Source of the DNA: Venatoribacter pacificus
GTDB lineage: Bacteria > Pseudomonadota > Gammaproteobacteria > Pseudomonadales > Oceanobacteraceae
Reading direction: 5' to 3'
Assembly (NCBI RefSeq): GCF_025318105.1
Contig: NZ_JAOANI010000012.1
Span: 248,001-312,000 of the forward strand
Length of the DNA stretch: 64,000 bases
Shown here: positions 60,466-64,000 of the stretch, piece after piece
How positions within the stretch are numbered: position 1 is the first letter of the stretch
Layout of the letters: every line of letters starts with the position of its first letter
Translations under genes and position numbers: made by a program
Notes under the pieces: model-generated
What the model saw: the letters and a program-made list of their open reading frames with translations, nothing else
Database searches by the model: none
What the model was told of the DNA's origin: nothing

Positions 60466-62925
60466 GTGATTCATTCTCGCAGTATTTTCATGGCTTTTAC
60501 CCTGTTGGCAGTGTTGCTGACCGGTTGTGGCGCAGACGACAATTCAGACAAAAACCCATCCCCGGATGTACCGGACACCGAAGATCCTGGCAAGCCAACG
60601 GATCCAACAGACCCATCACCCGGACTGCCGGATGTCGCGGCTCCGGTCTCAGCGACAGCCCCCGATTTTATTGTGCGCCCTTATCTGCAGTCTCCGGGTA
60701 CCGACACGATGTCGGTCATGTTTGAGACACAAGACTCTGCTCCTCAGGTGTGGGCTCGTCCGTTTGGCACAAAAAGTGAGTTTTTAAAAGTCACCGCCAC
60801 TGCGGTATCTGCAGATGGGCTGGTTTATCGTGCACCATTAACCGGATTAACCTCCAATACTCTGTATGAATATTATGTGCTGTCCGCCAATGATGCTGAC
60901 ACCCAGAATGTAACTCAGGCTTTTGCTTTTAAAACCTGGCCGGCCACGACTGATAACGTCAGCGAAGCGCGTTTTATTGCCCTGAGTGACACTCAGCTGG
61001 ATACCGCAAGTAACGAAGAAGTGCTGCGTAATGTGGTAAAAGACGGCTTTATGACCATCGAGTGTAATGCGGCGCAGCCAGAAACCTGTGCAGAAAATAT
61101 TGCCGGTATTACCGTTTCTGGTGACGTTGTTCAGACCGGTGGCAACCGTGATAACTGGCGCAGCCAGTTCTTCGGACGCATGGCAGACATTACGCCATAC
61201 GTGCCGTTAATTACCGTACCAGGCAACCATGATTACTACAGCAATGCTGAGCTGGAACTGTACCGCACCTATATGTCACCACCGGATACCGGTTCCGTTG
61301 GTTATGACAAACGTTGGTATTATCTGGACTATCTGAATTTACGTTTAATCGGACTCGACAGTTATCCGATTTCTGGTGCGCACGGCAGCTTTAATATTGA
61401 AACCCTGGCTGTCCAACGCCAATGGCTGCGTGAAACCCTGAAAGATGCCGAGCTGAATTCAAGCCAGTTTGTAATGGGTATGTTCCATCATGGTTGTCTT
61501 TCAGAAATGTGGAACGTGGGCGAAAGTATCGGCTCCTGTGAACTGGTCACTGAGCTGGAACAATTCAGTCAGCATACGGGCGCGGTTACCGGACATTTAT
61601 TTGGTCATACCCATGCTTATTCCCGTGGACAATCGATGAACGTGCCGCATTTGTGGCTCAACGCGGCCAGCGCGTCGGGCTATATCGAACCGTTAAACGA
61701 TGAAGAGCATCAGAAAAATCAGCTGCGCGATTACGACACGTTTGAAATCAGCCGCAGTGAGTTTGGCTACAGTGTGCTGACCTATCAGTTTGGTAGTGAA
61801 CCCACGCTGACACTGGTGCGCAGAAAAGGCGGTTTTGATGGCGATACCGGCTTTGCCATCATTGATCAGGTGGTTTTCCAGCCCGGCGTTGAGAGCAATG
61901 TTCCTCACGCGGTCAGCGGAACCGGTGATGCCGACCGTAGCGCAATCACATTGGGTATTCAGGTTGCTCTGCCCGAGAATGTGCATGAAGTGCAGTGGCA
62001 GCTGTCTGAATCTGCCGACTTCTCCGCTACCGTGTTTGATGTCTGGGGTAACCATACCCGTCACACCAACCTTTATTACGCTGAAGCCGCCGCCGTTACC
62101 GGCGATAAATCCTTCGGTTTTGACGCCATTAATACCCAGCAGGATGCTGATATTTTCCAGCTGGATCTGATTGCACTCATGGAAGAACAGACTGTACGTC
62201 CCGGTGCCGATCAGTATTTCCGCTGGCATAAACGTTTCTCGTCTCAGAACACTCACACATCATCCTACGATGACTACGCCGGTCAGCCATGGCCATCGCT
62301 CAGCCTGAAACCCGGTTCAACTTACTACTGGCGCGCACGGGTAAGGAATAACGAGATGAACTGGTCGGAGTGGAGCGATAACAATCAGTTTCGTCTGAAC
62401 GGTACCCGCACCGATAACCTGTTGGTGAATGGTGATGCTGAAACCGGAGATACCAGAAGCTGGATGCTCGACGCCGGTCTGATCAGCGCCATCACCGCCA
62501 GCGACAACGGTGGCTTTGCCGCCGCAGACGGCAACTATTATTTCGCTGGCCGCGGCTTTGGTCACAGCACTTCCGCTGCGTGCTGTACCGACCGTCAGTC
62601 ACAGGTCGTCGACCTCAGCACTTACCATTCCGAAATAGATGCAGGCAGTGTATTTGTCGAATTTTCTGTAATGGCGACCACCTGGTCGGGTGCCGACCAA
62701 CCGGAAATTCTGCTGGAGTTTCTGGATGATAGCGGCCAGGTTATTAACTGGTCAGGCGATGAGCCGCGCAGTGTATCCAGTGCCAAATCCTGGCAGCAAG
62801 TGAAGATTGAAGGGGCGGTTCCGGCCGGAACCCGCTCGGCTCGCGTTTCAATCGGCGGAGAACGCAAAGCCGGCTCCGACAATGATGTCTACTTCGATAA
62901 TCTGTCGCTGAATCTGCTTTACTGA
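60466..62925 (+). CDS. Purple-acid-phosphatase-like metallophosphoesterase lipoprotein
   Basis: 819 residues from GTG at 60466, with AGGAG 6 nt before; the longer frame from 60382 is less likely. Lipoprotein signal ending LLTGC, then a Pro/Asp/Thr-rich linker, an FN3-like domain (about 65-150), and a calcineurin-type metallophosphoesterase core with ALSDTQLD, SGDVVQTGG, VPGNHDYYS, GMFHHGC and FGHTHAYSRG (about 170-400). The C-terminus has an FN3-like part and a jelly-roll, carbohydrate-binding-like domain (LLVNGDAETGDTRSW). Likely surface-anchored phosphatase for organic phosphate; specificity unknown. Confidence 0.85.
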   Translation: MIHSRSIFMAFTLLAVLLTGCGADDNSDKNPSPDVPDTEDPGKPTDPTDPSPGLPDVAAPVSATAPDFIVRPYLQSPGTDTMSVMFETQDSAPQVWARPFGTKSEFLKVTATAVSADGLVYRAPLTGLTSNTLYEYYVLSANDADTQNVTQAFAFKTWPATTDNVSEARFIALSDTQLDTASNEEVLRNVVKDGFMTIECNAAQPETCAENIAGITVSGDVVQTGGNRDNWRSQFFGRMADITPYVPLITVPGNHDYYSNAELELYRTYMSPPDTGSVGYDKRWYYLDYLNLRLIGLDSYPISGAHGSFNIETLAVQRQWLRETLKDAELNSSQFVMGMFHHGCLSEMWNVGESIGSCELVTELEQFSQHTGAVTGHLFGHTHAYSRGQSMNVPHLWLNAASASGYIEPLNDEEHQKNQLRDYDTFEISRSEFGYSVLTYQFGSEPTLTLVRRKGGFDGDTGFAIIDQVVFQPGVESNVPHAVSGTGDADRSAITLGIQVALPENVHEVQWQLSESADFSATVFDVWGNHTRHTNLYYAEAAAVTGDKSFGFDAINTQQDADIFQLDLIALMEEQTVRPGADQYFRWHKRFSSQNTHTSSYDDYAGQPWPSLSLKPGSTYYWRARVRNNEMNWSEWSDNNQFRLNGTRTDNLLVNGDAETGDTRSWMLDAGLISAITASDNGGFAAADGNYYFAGRGFGHSTSAACCTDRQSQVVDLSTYHSEIDAGSVFVEFSVMATTWSGADQPEILLEFLDDSGQVINWSGDEPRSVSSAKSWQQVKIEGAVPAGTRSARVSIGGERKAGSDNDVYFDNLSLNLLY

Positions 62926-62984
62926 AACAGACTCCGCAATCGACGAAGTAAGTAAGCTTTTTCGTCAGGCGCTATCTACGTCAG

Positions 62985-63010
62985 AATCCCCGGCATAAAC
63001 CGGGGATTTT
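62985..63010 (+). terminator. Intrinsic terminator after the metallophosphoesterase gene
   Basis: AATCCCCGG-CATAAA-CCGGGGATT followed by TT and, after GCG, a TTTT run. Roughly 60 bp after the stop. Confidence 0.7.
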
Positions 63011-63128
63011 GCGTTTTAAGTGCTTTATTTAAGGCACCTCAGCAATGTACTGACTCTGCACATCCACACAACACAGAAAGGCATGGCAGCCCCGGCAGTG
63101 ATACCGCTGCATTTCACCTGCATCTCAT

Positions 63129-63154
63129 CTGTAAAACCCTTACGGAATTTTTAC
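63129..63154. promoter_or_regulatory. 11-bp-spaced TTACGG repeats upstream of trkH
   Basis: CTGTAAAACCC, then TTACGGAATTT and TTACGGCAAC, with the two TTACGG hexamers 11 bp apart, a spacing used by OmpR/PhoB-type regulators. CTGTAAAA is the reverse complement of the TTTTACAG in the 33-bp repeat that follows. Regulator is not identified. Confidence 0.4.
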
Positions 63155-63177
63155 GGCAACCCGCGCTTTGCTGTCTC

Positions 63178-63210
63178 GAATTTTTACAGCCTCCGGCCGG
63201 ACAATAGCGT
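63178..63210 (+). repeat. Right copy of 33-bp direct repeat
   Basis: Matches 54813-54845 at 32 of 33 bases. Located 31 bp before the likely trkH start, so the repeat is probably native trkH upstream sequence, with the other copy created or left behind when the 54.8-63.2 kb segment was inserted. Confidence 0.85.
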
Positions 63211-63240
63211 CATTGCCTGTCCGGTGAGGAGATGTGCAGC

Positions 63241-64000
63241 GTGTTAAGGCTTTTTCGTCCGGTTTTGTTTGTCTGTGGTCTGCTGGCCTTTGTGATAGCC
63301 GCCCTGCTGCTGGTACCGGCCCTCTATTCTTTATTCTGCGGTGACGGTGAGTACCGTGCGTTTTTTCTTGCCGCCTGTATCGTTACGTTAATTGGCTGCA
63401 CGCTGGTTGTGCCGGGCCTGAACCGGCCGTTTGCCTTAAACGCGCGCCAGTTATATCTGCTGACCAGTCTGAGCTGGCTGATGCTGTCGTTTTACAGCGC
63501 CCTGCCGCTGATTCTGGCTAACCATCCGTTAAATCTGTCCGATGCGGTGTTCGAGGCGGTGTCGGGCATTACCACCACCGGTTCTACGGTGTTGTCGCAG
63601 CTTAATACACTGCCACCCTCCATTCTGCTTTGGCGTTCAATGCTGCAGTGGATCGGTGGCTTTGGTGTGATCGGTATGGCGGTGTCTATTCTGCCGTTCC
63701 TGCGCGTCGGTGGTATGCGTCTGTTCCAGACCGAATCATCCGACTGGTCGGATAAATCGCTGCCGCGTTTCCACGATCTCGCCCGCGCCCTGCTGTCCAT
63801 GTACTGCGGTTTTACCCTGATGTGTGCGTTCTGTTATTGGTTGGCCGGGATGACAGCGTTTGATGCCATTAACCACGCCATGACCACGGTTTCGACCGGC
63901 GGCTATGCCACCGATGACAGTTCAATGGGGCGCTTTAACAACAGCATTCTGTGGATTTCGGTGGTATTTATGCTGCTTGGCGGCATGCCATTTACGTTGT
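63241..64000 (+). CDS. trkH: TrkH family potassium uptake protein (truncated by window end)
   Basis: First 253 codons visible. GTG at 63241 is favoured because GAGGAG ends 9 nt before it; an ATG at 63232 leaves no spacing. Early helices, then the first selectivity-filter segment SGITTTGSTVLSQ, MLQWIGGFGVIGMAVSILP, and the second filter TVSTGGYATDD. TrkH forms the channel of the Trk system, gated by TrkA. No trkA visible here. The gene continues past the window. Confidence 0.9.
   Translation, partial: MLRLFRPVLFVCGLLAFVIAALLLVPALYSLFCGDGEYRAFFLAACIVTLIGCTLVVPGLNRPFALNARQLYLLTSLSWLMLSFYSALPLILANHPLNLSDAVFEAVSGITTTGSTVLSQLNTLPPSILLWRSMLQWIGGFGVIGMAVSILPFLRVGGMRLFQTESSDWSDKSLPRFHDLARALLSMYCGFTLMCAFCYWLAGMTAFDAINHAMTTVSTGGYATDDSSMGRFNNSILWISVVFMLLGGMPFTL

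Overview
The window looks like chromosomal DNA of a marine-type gammaproteobacterium of the Oceanospirillales/Pseudomonadales kind. Three conserved blocks point there: lptD-surA-pdxA-rsmA-apaG-apaH-glpE followed by prkA-yeaH-spoVR, the amgK-murU cell-wall recycling pair divergent from lptD, and the macromolecular-synthesis block rpsU-yqeY-dnaG-rpoD next to tsaD-folB-folK-cca. The species is an inference; I cannot name it from sequence alone. I found no complete insertion sequence, rRNA, CRISPR array or phage.

Layout. 0.15-5.3 kb (minus): a tight five-gene operon encoding a FlgO/CsgG-like protein with an apparent outer-membrane barrel, a TPR lipoprotein, a membrane protein that joins a FliF ring-building domain to a FliG-like region, and a MotA/MotB stator pair. 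I read it as a candidate compact, non-canonical rotary motor; it is the most interesting item in the window. 5.7-13 kb: metabolic and envelope genes (pterin dehydratase, class I fumarase, a DUF2846 lipoprotein, two tandem paralogous exported proteins, an acyl-CoA-dehydrogenase-like protein paired with a coiled-coil membrane protein, sodB, yceF). 13-21 kb: type II secretion genes gspN-gspC-gspD, a ceramidase-family lipoprotein, and a GLUG-repeat surface protein with a GlyGly-CTERM tail, a class normally exported by type II secretion. 21-25 kb: hemolysin III family protein, arfB, and amgK-murU-djlA. 25-37.5 kb: the lptD to spoVR block, with a good sigma-54 promoter match before prkA. 37.6-43.4 kb: two DMT transporters around flgP-flgT (flagellar H-ring), and a TraF/FadL-like outer-membrane protein. 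43.5-54.5 kb: cca, folK, folB, tsaD, rpsU, yqeY, dnaG, rpoD, a PACE efflux protein divergent from a LysR regulator, and an AEC transporter.

54.6-63.2 kb: a CAU-anticodon tRNA, then an accessory segment of about 8.4 kb. It carries small zinc-binding proteins, a B12-type radical SAM enzyme overlapping a dTMP-kinase-like gene, a WG-repeat lipoprotein and a metallophosphoesterase lipoprotein. The segment is bounded by a 33-bp direct repeat (32/33 identical) whose right copy lies just upstream of trkH, which runs off the window end. This fits insertion of a cassette between the tRNA and trkH.

Working links: the presence of flgP/flgT suggests a normal flagellum exists elsewhere in the genome, so the five-gene motor-like operon is probably an additional machine. 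The GlyGly-CTERM protein and perhaps the ceramidase-like protein are plausible type II secretion clients. Coordinates use the start codon I judged best from ribosome binding site spacing, which is often shorter than the longest open frame.
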